A DNA stretch of 64,000 bases, from positions 1 to 64,000 of the forward strand of contig PKRC01000001.1 in NCBI GenBank assembly GCA_017577715.1. The letters run 5' to 3'. Source of the stretch: Clostridia bacterium. Lineage in GTDB: Bacteria > Bacillota > Clostridia > Caldicoprobacterales > Caldicoprobacteraceae. The position numbers were made by a program, and so were the translations under genes. Below, piece after piece: positions 16,919 through 25,734 of the stretch (the first letter of the stretch is position 1; every line of letters starts with the position of its first letter). The notes under the pieces are model-generated. The model was not told where the DNA came from. It saw only the letters and a program-made list of their open reading frames with translations, and did no database searches.

Positions 16919-19336
16919 ATGGGCATCATCAACACAGTTCCAACGGCTAATCCTCTTAAATTGTGGTACCGTCAGCCTGCCAGGGAATGGGTAGAGGCAC
17001 TGCCACTTGGCAATGGCCGCATTGGCGGGATGGTTTTTGGCGGCGTACCCCGGGAACGGATTCAGCTTAACGAGGATACTTTGTGGTCGGGATGCCCCAG
17101 GGATACCAATAACTATGATGCTATAAATTATCTTCAACGGGTCAGGCAGCTCATATTTGAGGGGCACTACGCGGAAGCGCAAAAAATAATTGAAGAAAAG
17201 ATGTTGGGGCCATGGAATGAATCCTATCAGCCCATGGCTGATCTGTACATAGCTTTTGAGCATGAAGGGCCTATTGCCGATTATAAAAGGGAACTTGACC
17301 TTGAGACCGCTGTAGCAAGAGTTGAGTATAGGATAGGGGATGTGATCTATACAAGGGAGGCCTTCATAAGTGCTGTAGACCAGGTGCTGGTGGTGCGCAT
17401 AACATCCAGCCGCCCTGGCCATATTGCTTTACGTGCCATGCTGGATAGCGTGCATCCCTATTCTCTTTGTCGGGCTGGGGACAAGCATATGGTTTTGCAC
17501 GGTAGAGTCCCCATCCATGTGGAGCCCAGCTACGTCAGCAGTGACAACCCAGTCATATATGAAGAAGGAAAGGGCATGGAATTCGAGTGTAGAATGGCCA
17601 TCATAACCGATGGCGTTGTGTCTGAAGGCAAGGATTTTAAGGCTGACAATGTAAATGCCCATGATGGTATAAGGGTAGAAGGAGCCAGCGAAGTCCTCAT
17701 TATTTTGTCTGCTGCTACCAGCTTTAACGGATACGATAAGGACCCTGCCCTTGAAGGTAAAGACTGTTCGGAAGCTTGTAAGCGTATGCTTTGGGACGCA
17801 CTTCAGAAATCATACCGGGAACTGCTGGATGACCACATACGGGATTACCAGGCTATCTTTAAGCGGGTGGACCTGTATCTGGGGACTTCAGAGGCTGTAA
17901 ACCTCCCTACCGATGAGCGGCTAAGGGCTTTGCAGGCCGGTGCGGATGACCCGCAGCTTATAGCCCTATACTTCCAGTACGGCAGGTACCTTCTCATCTC
18001 TAGCTCAAGGCCCGGTACTCAGCCCGCCAACCTCCAGGGTATATGGAATCAAGAGGTAAGACCCCCCTGGAGCAGCAACTGGACGGTAAACATCAATACC
18101 CAGATGAATTACTGGCCTGCTGAGGTGTGCAACATGGCCGAATGCCATGAGCCGCTGTTCGACATGATCGACCAGCTCAGGATAAACGGCCGAAAAACGG
18201 CGCGGATTCATTATGGCTGTAGAGGCTGGACGGTGCACCACAACGTGGATATATGGCGTACCACCACGCCTGCCGGCGGTTCGGCCAAATGGGCTTTCTG
18301 GCCCATGGCGGGGGCATGGCTGTGTAGGCATCTTTGGGAGCATTACGAGTTTAGCCAGGATGAGGAGTTCCTGGCATCGAGGGCATATCCTGCCATGAAG
18401 GAGGCTGCTCTTTTCTGTCTGGACTGGCTGGTGGAGGACAGCGATGGCAACCTCGTTACCTGTCCTTCCACTTCCCCTGAAAACGAGTTTATAACCCCTG
18501 AGGGGAAGCGCTGTGCCGTCAGCATGGCCTCAACCATGGATATGTCCATCATATGGGATTTGTTTACCCACTGCATAGAAGCCTCCCGCATATTGAATAT
18601 CGATGAGGATTTCAGGCAGCAGCTTGAGCGAGCTAGAGAGAGGCTTTATAAGCCCCGTATTGGCCGTTTTGGGCAGCTGCAGGAGTGGTTTGACGATTTT
18701 GACGAGCATGAACCCGGCCACAGGCATGTATCGCATTTGTATGGCCTGTACCCCGGCCACCAGTTTACCTTTAAAAATGAGCCACATTTGGTTGAAGCCT
18801 GTAAAAGATCACTCGAAAGGCGGCTGCAACACGGCGGAGGGCACACCGGCTGGAGCTGTGCATGGATCATCAACCTGTGGGCCCGCCTCAGAGAGCCAGA
18901 GCACGCATACAAGTATGTACAGGTCTTGCTTAAGCGCTCTACATATCCTAACCTGTTTGATGCCCATCCACCATTTCAGATAGACGGCAACTTTGGCGGC
19001 ACTGCTGGTATTGCCGAGATGCTTTTGCAGAGCCATGAGGGAGAGATTTATCTGCTGCCTGCTCTGCCACGGGCATGGGAAACCGGGTATGTAAAAGGGC
19101 TCAGGGCCAGGGGAGGTTTTGAAGTCGATATGGAATGGGAGCAAGGCAGACTGACAAGGGCAGTTATCCGTTCGTTGGCAGGCAGGCGCTGTAGGGTTCG
19201 CACCTCTATCCCTGTCGAAGTAGAGTACAACGGAAAGCCTTATCCAGCGGTTGGGCTTGAACCCGGAGTGATAGAGTTTGAGACAGAGAAAGGGGAATGC
19301 TATTATCTGTACTCATCAGAGATTAAAAAGATTTAA
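16919..19336 (+). CDS. Glycoside hydrolase family 95, alpha-L-fucosidase-like
   Basis: An 805-residue protein that begins with the GH95 signature KLWYRQPAREWVEALPLGNG and NEDTLWSG. Further family landmarks are GIWNQEVRPPWSSNW, TQMNYWPAEVCN (near residue 395), TSPENEF with the likely general-acid Glu (near residue 520), and FQIDGNFGGTAGIAEML (near 685). Family 95 enzymes are inverting alpha-1,2-L-fucosidases or alpha-L-galactosidases. There is no signal peptide, so it should act in the cytoplasm on imported oligosaccharides. It follows an FG-GAP protein and a decayed oligosaccharide ABC transporter, suggesting a former plant or mucin glycan locus. The ATG has GAAAGGAG upstream. Confidence 0.9.
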   Translation: MGIINTVPTANPLKLWYRQPAREWVEALPLGNGRIGGMVFGGVPRERIQLNEDTLWSGCPRDTNNYDAINYLQRVRQLIFEGHYAEAQKIIEEKMLGPWNESYQPMADLYIAFEHEGPIADYKRELDLETAVARVEYRIGDVIYTREAFISAVDQVLVVRITSSRPGHIALRAMLDSVHPYSLCRAGDKHMVLHGRVPIHVEPSYVSSDNPVIYEEGKGMEFECRMAIITDGVVSEGKDFKADNVNAHDGIRVEGASEVLIILSAATSFNGYDKDPALEGKDCSEACKRMLWDALQKSYRELLDDHIRDYQAIFKRVDLYLGTSEAVNLPTDERLRALQAGADDPQLIALYFQYGRYLLISSSRPGTQPANLQGIWNQEVRPPWSSNWTVNINTQMNYWPAEVCNMAECHEPLFDMIDQLRINGRKTARIHYGCRGWTVHHNVDIWRTTTPAGGSAKWAFWPMAGAWLCRHLWEHYEFSQDEEFLASRAYPAMKEAALFCLDWLVEDSDGNLVTCPSTSPENEFITPEGKRCAVSMASTMDMSIIWDLFTHCIEASRILNIDEDFRQQLERARERLYKPRIGRFGQLQEWFDDFDEHEPGHRHVSHLYGLYPGHQFTFKNEPHLVEACKRSLERRLQHGGGHTGWSCAWIINLWARLREPEHAYKYVQVLLKRSTYPNLFDAHPPFQIDGNFGGTAGIAEMLLQSHEGEIYLLPALPRAWETGYVKGLRARGGFEVDMEWEQGRLTRAVIRSLAGRRCRVRTSIPVEVEYNGKPYPAVGLEPGVIEFETEKGECYYLYSSEIKKI

Positions 19337-19339
19337 AGC

Positions 19340-19952
19340 CACCAAAAGAGTTGTGATTTCAACTTTTTTAATTGGCTTATTTGCCTTTTTTGTATTGTGA
19401 AAACAATTTTATCGTCGTGACAAGCATAGACGTTGAAGCGCACAGGCTGCCTGATGCCTTTGATGGGTCTAGGGTGCTCACGTCTTACAAAATACATATG
19501 CCGCTATAACAAAAGGTGAAGATGAGATTTGTGTTGTTGGGATAGACGACCCTGTATCGGTAAATTCGGCATATTATGGAGGAGCATCGATAGCTAAAAG
19601 GAATATTCTACAGGCGTTAGAGGGGCTTGACAAGTCTGATGCCTTCAAAATGCTGCTTGCCCATAGACCGGGGATGTTCTCTCTCTACAGCAGCTATCAA
19701 TTTGACGTGATTTTATCCGGACATGCTCACGGTGGACAGGTGAGGCTCCCTTTTAGAGGAGGGTTGGTTGCACCCAATCAGGGGTTGTTTCCAAAATATA
19801 CAGCCGGGGAATATGAAAAAGAGGATAACGTTATGATCGTTAGCCGAGGGCTGGGGAATAGTATTTTTCCTCAGAGGATCTTCAACCGACCGGAAGCCAT
19901 CGTCATTACGCTAAAAAATACACTAGATCTTGACGCAGCCCCACTGAAATGA
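19340..19952 (+). pseudogene. YaeI/YkuE-type metallophosphoesterase with frameshift and large internal deletion
   Basis: The start reads KRVVISTFLIGLFAFFV (membrane anchor), then after a frame change NNFIVVTSIDVEAHRLPDAF, the usual lead into the first metal motif. The next expected part, with the DxH and GDxxD motifs, is missing. Sequence resumes in another frame with AAITKGEDEICVVGIDDP and continues into KMLLAHRPGMF and the final metal-binding GHAHGGQVRLPF, ending at 19952. Roughly 400 bp of a normal gene is absent. The remaining C-terminal frame is intact for 100 codons but lacks most metal ligands. Confidence 0.75.
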
Positions 19953-19956
19953 GCAC

Positions 19957-19986
19957 TTGACAAAAGCTGCAATGTATCTATATAAT
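19957..19986 (+). promoter_or_regulatory. Promoter of yceD-rpmF
   Basis: TTGACA (19957-19962) and TATAAT (19981-19986) are separated by 18 bp. Transcription would start near 19993, leaving a very short leader before yceD. Confidence 0.8.
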
Positions 19987-20009
19987 AAGAAACGATTGCA
20001 GATGGGGTG

Positions 20010-20549
20010 ATGGAATTGGTCATTGACGTGTCGGACATCCTGAAGCAAAAAGGCTCCTGCAAGGAGTTTAGAGGGAGCCAACCCCTGGAAGACATCATAT
20101 ATCAGGGAGAAAGGATAAGCCTGTTAGGTCCGGTGGAGGTATCAGGTGACATAACCAATACCGGCAAGTTGCTAGTGCTTAACGCCGATGCGGCGGCTAA
20201 ATTGTTGCTGCACTGCAGCAGATGTACCAAACCCTATGATAAGGAGTTGAAGTTTAGCTTTACCATCAGATTGAGCAAGATAGGTGATCCAGAGGATCCA
20301 GACATTTTTGTCTATGAAGGTGAGGAAGTGGACCTGAAGGATATAATCCTTGAATTCTTGCTGCTTGAGCTGCCCATGCGCGGACAATGCAGTGAGGACT
20401 GCAAAGGGTTATGTCCATATTGTGGTTGTGATTTAAATGTAGAGCAGTGTCATTGCCAAGAGAGGGTAGAGTACCAGGAAGAACGCGTGGTAGACCCGCG
20501 CCTTCTGGCTCTGAAAAAAGCACTATCTGCCAATGGTGAGGAGGTGTAA
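20010..20549 (+). CDS. yceD: YceD family protein (DUF177), ribosome-related
   Basis: About 179 residues; the start could be ATG 20010 or TTG 20016, which has better spacing from GATGGGG and gives the family-typical MVIDVSDILK. A first Cys pair (CSRCTKPYD, near residue 70) and a C-terminal cluster CSEDCKGLCPYCGCDLN (near 126-142) with a final CHC are the family metal-binding motifs, followed by DPRLLALKKAL. YceD helps 23S rRNA accumulation and is nearly always encoded directly before rpmF, as here (2-bp gap). Confidence 0.92.
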   Translation: MELVIDVSDILKQKGSCKEFRGSQPLEDIIYQGERISLLGPVEVSGDITNTGKLLVLNADAAAKLLLHCSRCTKPYDKELKFSFTIRLSKIGDPEDPDIFVYEGEEVDLKDIILEFLLLELPMRGQCSEDCKGLCPYCGCDLNVEQCHCQERVEYQEERVVDPRLLALKKALSANGEEV

Positions 20550-20551
20550 GA

Positions 20552-20746
20552 ATGGCTGTACCCAAGAGAAAGACTTCGAGGGCAAGAAGGGATAAGAGGA
20601 GGGCTCAGTGGAAGGTTACCGTACCCAGCATTGTGAGGTGTCCACAGTGCGGAGAACCCAAGCTCTCTCATAGGGCGTGCAGGCATTGTGGCTATTATAA
20701 GCGCAGACAGGTTATTGAAGTGGAAGAAGGATCTGCCCAAAAATAA
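20552..20746 (+). CDS. rpmF: Ribosomal protein L32
   Basis: 64 residues with the standard start MAVPKRKTSRARRDKRRAQW and a zinc ribbon, CPQC and CRHC (residues 30-46), so this is the zinc-binding form of L32. GAGGAGG lies 6-7 bp before the ATG within the end of yceD. Confidence 0.97.
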   Translation: MAVPKRKTSRARRDKRRAQWKVTVPSIVRCPQCGEPKLSHRACRHCGYYKRRQVIEVEEGSAQK

Positions 20747-20769
20747 GGGCAGTTCTTCTATTTTTGGCA
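20734..20769 (+). terminator. Inverted repeat at the end of rpmF, possible terminator
   Basis: TGCCCAAAAATA and TATTTTTGGCA pair over 11 bp with one bulged base, overlapping the rpmF stop codon. There is no long T tract after it, so termination efficiency is uncertain. Confidence 0.4.
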
Positions 20770-20800
20770 ATGAAAATTGTGTGCTGGGAAATGATTTCCA

Positions 20801-20809
20801 TGCTATAAT
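20801..20809 (+). promoter_or_regulatory. Extended -10 promoter of pepF
   Basis: TGCTATAAT is a full extended -10 element about 40 bp before the pepF start. No clear -35 is present. Confidence 0.6.
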
Positions 20810-20852
20810 ATCCTCAGATGTTTAAAAACGCAGTAATATGGGAGGGGTACAG

Positions 20853-22637
20853 GTGAAGGCTTTGAGGAATCGAAACGAGATCGATGAGAAATATAAGTGG
20901 AGGCTGGAGGACATATACGAGGACGAGCAGTTGTGGGAGCAAGACTATCAGGATACAAAGCAGCTACTGGAGGAAATTGCTAGCTTTAAGGGTAAGATAA
21001 ATACCGCCGAGAATCTGCTTAAGGTGCTCAAGTTAAGCGACCAAATAGGCATGAGGCTGGAAAAGATATTTGCGTATGCCAGGATGCGAAGGGATGAGGA
21101 TAACACTAATACCAAGTATCAGGCGTTGGCCGATAGAGCTATGCGGCTGAGCATAGAAGCTTCCAGCGCTACATCCTTTATAGTGCCCGAAATTTTAGCC
21201 ATGGACGAAGCCCAATTGAGAGCCATGATGGAAGAGCTGGAAGAGCTGAAAGTTTATAGGCAGTACCTGGATAACCTGCTGAGATACAAACCCCATGTTC
21301 TTTCATCGGAAGAGGAGAAGATATTGGCCGAGACGCAGATCATGGCTCAATCGATTTCCAATATATACACCATGTTAAATAACGCCGATTTGAGGTTCCC
21401 AACTATAAAGGATGAGCAGGGCAATGAGGTGGAGCTGACTCACGGCAACTTTATAAGCTTTTTGCAGAGCAGCAACAGGGATGTGAGGAGATCAGCCTTC
21501 GACGCCATGTACGATACTTATAAGAAATACATAAACACCTTTGCTGCCACCATGGCAGGCAACGTCAAGAAGGATATCTTTTATGCCAGCATAAGAAAGT
21601 ACAACTCGGCCTTGGAGGCATCGCTGTTTGATGACAACGTGGATGTGGCCGTGTATAACAACCTCATAGACACAGTGCACAAGAGGCTGGGAGCGTTGCA
21701 CAGATATGTGGGCATAAAGAAGCGGCTTTTGGGGCTTGATGAGATACACATGTATGACCTCTATGTTCCACTAATACCGGAGTATGACAAAGAGTTTACC
21801 TATGAGGAAGCGGTGGATTTGGTGCTGGAGGGCTTAAAGCCCCTTGGGGATGAGTACATCAGCCTGCTAAAAGAGGGCTTCTCTTCGAGGTGGATTGACG
21901 TTTACGAAAACAGGGGGAAAACCTCAGGGGCTTATTCATGGGGAGCATACGGAGTGCACCCATACGTGCTTCTCAACTTCCAGGGTACCCTAAATGATGT
22001 GTTCACCATTGCTCACGAGATGGGTCACGCCCTTCATACTTACTATTCCAATTCGGCACAACCTTACGTTTACGCCGATTATAGGATTATCCTGGCCGAG
22101 GTTGCTTCAACATGTAACGAGGCCATACTGATTGACTATCTTTTGAAGAATACCAAGGACGAGAAGGAAAGGCTGTACATATTGAACCACTTCCTTGAGG
22201 AATTCAGGACTACGGTGTTTAGACAGGTGATGTTTGCCGAATTCGAAAAGATAATCCATGAGATGGCTGAAAAGGGAGAGGCCCTGACGGCTGAAGCCTT
22301 AAGTCAAAAATACTATGAGCTGAATAAGCTGTATTATGGAAATGAGATAGTGGTGGATGAAGGCATTAGCTACGAATGGGCTAGGATCCCTCACTTCTAC
22401 AGGAATTTTTACGTATACAAATACGCCACCGGCTTTTCGGCCGCAATAGCCATCTCGCAGATGATCATGAATGAAGGCAGTGCGGCGGTGGAGAGATATA
22501 AGGAGTTCCTAAAGAGCGGAAGTTCGGATTACCCATTGAATATATTGAAGAAAGCCGGGGTGGACCTTACGGTTCCAAAACCCATTAATGATGCACTGGA
22601 CGTATTCGAGAGGTTGCTCGACGAGTTTGAAAGGTGA
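20853..22637 (+). CDS. pepF: Oligoendopeptidase F (M3B metallopeptidase)
   Basis: I choose GTG 20853 because GGGAGGGG lies 5 bp upstream; an upstream in-frame ATG overlaps that site. The 594-residue product starts RNEIDEKYKWRLEDIYED, as in PepF, and has the zinc motif AHEMGHALHTYYS (HExxH, Glu near residue 389), with the third ligand Glu in the following helix (RIILAEVASTCNE). It is a cytoplasmic peptidase that trims short peptides. It is transcribed alone from an extended -10 promoter and followed by a terminator. Confidence 0.95.
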   Translation: MKALRNRNEIDEKYKWRLEDIYEDEQLWEQDYQDTKQLLEEIASFKGKINTAENLLKVLKLSDQIGMRLEKIFAYARMRRDEDNTNTKYQALADRAMRLSIEASSATSFIVPEILAMDEAQLRAMMEELEELKVYRQYLDNLLRYKPHVLSSEEEKILAETQIMAQSISNIYTMLNNADLRFPTIKDEQGNEVELTHGNFISFLQSSNRDVRRSAFDAMYDTYKKYINTFAATMAGNVKKDIFYASIRKYNSALEASLFDDNVDVAVYNNLIDTVHKRLGALHRYVGIKKRLLGLDEIHMYDLYVPLIPEYDKEFTYEEAVDLVLEGLKPLGDEYISLLKEGFSSRWIDVYENRGKTSGAYSWGAYGVHPYVLLNFQGTLNDVFTIAHEMGHALHTYYSNSAQPYVYADYRIILAEVASTCNEAILIDYLLKNTKDEKERLYILNHFLEEFRTTVFRQVMFAEFEKIIHEMAEKGEALTAEALSQKYYELNKLYYGNEIVVDEGISYEWARIPHFYRNFYVYKYATGFSAAIAISQMIMNEGSAAVERYKEFLKSGSSDYPLNILKKAGVDLTVPKPINDALDVFERLLDEFER

Positions 22638-22709
22638 CGTTAGGTATGACAGCCTACACCAAGTAGCCTATATGATGTGTTGCGGGGAGAGCGATATATA
22701 TGGCGTTCT

Positions 22710-22746
22710 AGCGGGAGCGGTATTGAAACGATTATCCGGCTCCCGC
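22710..22746 (+). terminator. Terminator after pepF
   Basis: AGCGGGAGC pairs with GCTCCCGCT (9 bp, plus a GG/CC extension next to a bulged base), followed by TTTGCGCTTTATTGG. The rest of 22638-22912 is non-coding with nothing else recognised. Confidence 0.6.
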
Positions 22747-22912
22747 TTTGCGCTTTATTGGTTTATTTCCATCTACTTTTGTCATTGATAACGCCTGCAT
22801 CGTCTGCAACCTCGTTTAAATGTGATTACTTCCTCCCGAGCCAGGTTTTATCACCTTGCTCATTGTAAGAAATTGCTTTAATCAGGCCATTTAAAGTAAA
22901 ATTAAAAAACTA

Positions 22913-22941
22913 TTGCATTTCTTCCATTAATTTTGTATACT
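22913..22941 (+). promoter_or_regulatory. Promoter of the fapR lipid operon
   Basis: TTGCAT (22913-22918) and TATACT (22936-22941) lie 17 bp apart. The predicted start site falls inside the FapR box 5 bp downstream. Confidence 0.75.
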
Positions 22942-22945
22942 ACTT

Positions 22946-22962
22946 TTAGTACCTGGTATTAA
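22946..22962 (+). promoter_or_regulatory. FapR operator
   Basis: TTAGTACCTGGTATTAA is a 17-bp palindrome with one mismatch and fits the FapR box known from Bacillus and relatives (TTAGTACC-x-GGTACTAA type). It overlaps the start site of the fapR promoter, so FapR should repress its own gene and plsX-fab, with malonyl-CoA or malonyl-ACP relieving repression. Confidence 0.85.
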
Positions 22963-23005
22963 TAGCAGATGATGAGCATAGAATATACCATGAGGTGATT
23001 GATGA

Positions 23006-23575
23006 ATGGCGCGGCTTACCCTACCTAAAAAGGCCAGGCAAAAGGCGCTGCTGGAGCGCCTTAAAGCTGATCCGTTTTTGACGGACGAGGAGCTCAGCGA
23101 TATATTCCACGTCAGCGTGCAGACCATTCGCTTAGACAGGCTTGAGCTGGGGATTCCCGAGCTGCGCGAGAGGATTAAAAGCGTTGCAGAGCGAAACTAC
23201 GAGAAGATTCGTGCCATTGGAGGTCGTGAGATAGTTGGGGAGCTTATCGAGCTGGAGCTAGGCAAAAGCGGCATTTCTATACTCACCCCCACGGAGGATA
23301 TGGTGTTTCAAAAGACCAAGATAGTGCGCGGGCATTACATCTATGCCCAGGCCGAGTCCTTGGCCATTGCGGTCATCGATGCCAAGGTGGCCTTGATAGG
23401 CGTGGCCAACATAAAGTACAAGACTCCGGTTTATCTCGGTGATAAGCTGGTGGCCAAAGCCGAAGTGGTAAGGCGTAGAGGCAACAAGTATTTCGTGTGG
23501 GTAAAGACAAAGGTAAACTATCAGGAAGCCTTCAGGGGGAAGTTTATACTGGTTTCTATGGAGGAAGGAGAATAG
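23006..23575 (+). CDS. fapR: Transcriptional repressor of fatty acid and phospholipid synthesis FapR
   Basis: 189 residues. The N-terminus has a DeoR-type helix-turn-helix (FLTDEELSDIFHVSVQTIRL, residues 28-47) followed by the linker helix ELRERIKSVAE. The C-terminal part is the hot-dog fold that binds malonyl-CoA (GVANIKYKTPVYLGD, then AKAEVVRRRGNKYFVWV). It is the first gene of the fapR-plsX-fabH-fabD-fabG cluster, with a consensus operator at its own promoter. Confidence 0.96.
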   Translation: MARLTLPKKARQKALLERLKADPFLTDEELSDIFHVSVQTIRLDRLELGIPELRERIKSVAERNYEKIRAIGGREIVGELIELELGKSGISILTPTEDMVFQKTKIVRGHYIYAQAESLAIAVIDAKVALIGVANIKYKTPVYLGDKLVAKAEVVRRRGNKYFVWVKTKVNYQEAFRGKFILVSMEEGE

Positions 23576-23597
23576 AAATATATTTAGGAGGGTGTAT

Positions 23598-24602
23598 ATG
23601 GTGAACATAATTGTAGATGCGATGGGTGGAGACAAGGCGCCGGGGGAAGTTATACAGGGTTGCATAGATGCGGTACGTGAGTATGATATCTCCCTCACTC
23701 TGGTCGGGGAAGAGGACGTCATACGGGATGAATTAAAAAGGAGAAATGCGCCGGAGGGAAGATTTACAGTAGTGCATGCCTCGGAAGTCATACATGCAGA
23801 CGATGCGCCTGTGGCTGCCATAAGGGGAAAAAAGGATTCGTCCATGGTAAAGGGGTTTGAACTGCTCAAGCAGAACCCGGGAGCCGTATTTGTTTCGGCC
23901 GGCAACACGGGGGCCTTGATGGCCGGAGCCCTCCTCATAGTAGGCAGGATAAAGGGAATTGATCGCCCGGCCCTAGCGCCCATGATACCCACGCTGAAGA
24001 GGGGTACGCTGCTCATAGATGCCGGGGCCAACGCCGAGTGTAAGCCCAAAAATTTGGTGCAGTTTGCAGTGATGGGCTCCATTTATATGGAGAGGGTTAT
24101 GGGGTATAAAAACCCTACAGTGGGGCTGGTCAACATAGGTCAGGAGGAAAGCAAGGGCAACGAGCTGACCAAAGAGGCATATAAGCTCCTAAAAGCCGAG
24201 AAATCCATCAATTTCATAGGCAACGTCGAGCCGAGGGATATGCTGGAAGGCGTGGCCGATGTCCTGGTATGCGACGGTTTTGTGGGCAACGTCATATTGA
24301 AGCTCACTGAGGGCGTTGCACTGGGAATTTTCCAGATGCTGAAAGAGGAACTCACTAAAAATGCAGTGACAAAGATGGGAGCCATGCTGCTTAAACCTGC
24401 TTTTAAGAGGCTTAAAAGCAGGATGGACTATGCAGAACACGGAGGGGCACCGCTCCTTGGCGTAAAAGGTGGAGTCATTAAGGCCCACGGAAGTTCAGAT
24501 GCGAGGGCCATTAAGAATGCCATACGTCAGGCCATGCTGTTCATACAAAACAACGTGCTAGAGACCATTACCGATTACGTGAGGTCATCCGAGGAGGTCT
24601 AA
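23598..24602 (+). CDS. plsX: Phosphate acyltransferase PlsX
   Basis: Start at ATG 23598, 5 bp after GGAGGGTG; the frame is open a few codons further up. The 334-residue protein starts NIIVDAMGGDKAPGE, and contains GNTGALMAGAL (near 109) and the C-terminal GGAPLLGVKG and HGSSDARAIKNAI typical of PlsX. It makes acyl-phosphate from acyl-ACP, the first step to lysophosphatidic acid in Gram-positive bacteria. It ends 1 bp before fabH. Confidence 0.97.
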   Translation: MVNIIVDAMGGDKAPGEVIQGCIDAVREYDISLTLVGEEDVIRDELKRRNAPEGRFTVVHASEVIHADDAPVAAIRGKKDSSMVKGFELLKQNPGAVFVSAGNTGALMAGALLIVGRIKGIDRPALAPMIPTLKRGTLLIDAGANAECKPKNLVQFAVMGSIYMERVMGYKNPTVGLVNIGQEESKGNELTKEAYKLLKAEKSINFIGNVEPRDMLEGVADVLVCDGFVGNVILKLTEGVALGIFQMLKEELTKNAVTKMGAMLLKPAFKRLKSRMDYAEHGGAPLLGVKGGVIKAHGSSDARAIKNAIRQAMLFIQNNVLETITDYVRSSEEV

Positions 24603-24603
24603 T

Positions 24604-25599
24604 ATGGCAAAGTTGTTTAATGGCGGCATAATTGCCACCGGAAGCTATGTGCCCGAAAAGGTCATAACCAACCATGACCTTGCAAGGATAGTTGACACCT
24701 CTGATGAATGGATTGTAACCAGGACCGGCATTCGTGAGAGGCGCATCGCTGACCCTCATATTGCCACTTCCGACTTGGCTACCATAGCGGCTCGGAGAAC
24801 TCTCGAAAGCGCGCACCTCACGCCGCAGGATATAGACATGATCATTGTAGCAACCGTCACCCCTGACATGCATTTCCCGTCGACTGCATGCCTGGTACAA
24901 AGGAATATAGGCGCTACAAATGCCTCGGCTTTTGACCTTGAAGCGGCCTGCTCAGGCTTTTTATACGGCATAATTGTGGCCAATCAGTTTGTGGCCACCG
25001 GCTTTTGCAAAAATGTGATGGTGATCGGTGCCGAGTGCATGAGCAAGTTTGTCAACTGGAAGGATCGCAACACCTGCATTCTCTTTGGCGATGGGGCTGG
25101 AGCGGTTGTAGTGAGCCGAGTGGACGAAGGGTATGGCTTTTTGTCACAGGTTCTGGGCGCTGACGGCAGCGGGGCTGAGCTGCTCATGCTGGAGGCCGGA
25201 GGTTCGAGGAAGCCGCCGACTTTTGAGACCGTTGAAAAGGAGCTGCATTACATCCATATGGATGGAAGCGAGGTATTCAAGTTCGCCGTGCAAACCATGG
25301 CCGCCATGGCTGAAGAAGCGGTACAAAGGGCGGGGCTTACAAAGGAACAGGTGGATTTCTTGATCCCGCATCAGGCCAATATAAGGATCATAGAGGCGGC
25401 TAGAAAGAAGCTGGAACTCCCCGAGGATAAGGTATACATAAATCTTGACCGTTACGGCAACATGTCTGCCGCCTCCATACCGGTAGCTTTGGACGAAGCG
25501 GTAAAACAGGGGCGCATTAAAAAAGGCCACAACATAGTCATGGTGGGATTTGGCGCCGGCCTTACGTGGGGCGCCTGTACCATAAGATGGGCGGTGTAA
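24604..25599 (+). CDS. fabH: 3-oxoacyl-ACP synthase III
   Basis: 331 residues with the condensing-enzyme triad: Cys116 in EAACSGFLYG, His in IPHQANIRI (near 256) and Asn in YGNMSAASIP (near 285). N-terminal TSDEWIVTRTGIRERR is the FabH signature. It starts fatty acid synthesis from an acyl-CoA primer and malonyl-ACP. The start is 1 bp after plsX; GAGGAGG overlaps the plsX end. Confidence 0.97.
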   Translation: MAKLFNGGIIATGSYVPEKVITNHDLARIVDTSDEWIVTRTGIRERRIADPHIATSDLATIAARRTLESAHLTPQDIDMIIVATVTPDMHFPSTACLVQRNIGATNASAFDLEAACSGFLYGIIVANQFVATGFCKNVMVIGAECMSKFVNWKDRNTCILFGDGAGAVVVSRVDEGYGFLSQVLGADGSGAELLMLEAGGSRKPPTFETVEKELHYIHMDGSEVFKFAVQTMAAMAEEAVQRAGLTKEQVDFLIPHQANIRIIEAARKKLELPEDKVYINLDRYGNMSAASIPVALDEAVKQGRIKKGHNIVMVGFGAGLTWGACTIRWAV

Positions 25600-25734
25600 T
25601 TCGTTGTTTATGGCGTTTTGATGTGCACCGTGGGACATTGCGTTAGCCAAAGCGTACCAATGAGATGGACTTCAAAGGCAATTCAATCGTTACGGGCAAT
25701 AGCTGTTGGCGATAGAGCACAAAGGGGGTATTTT

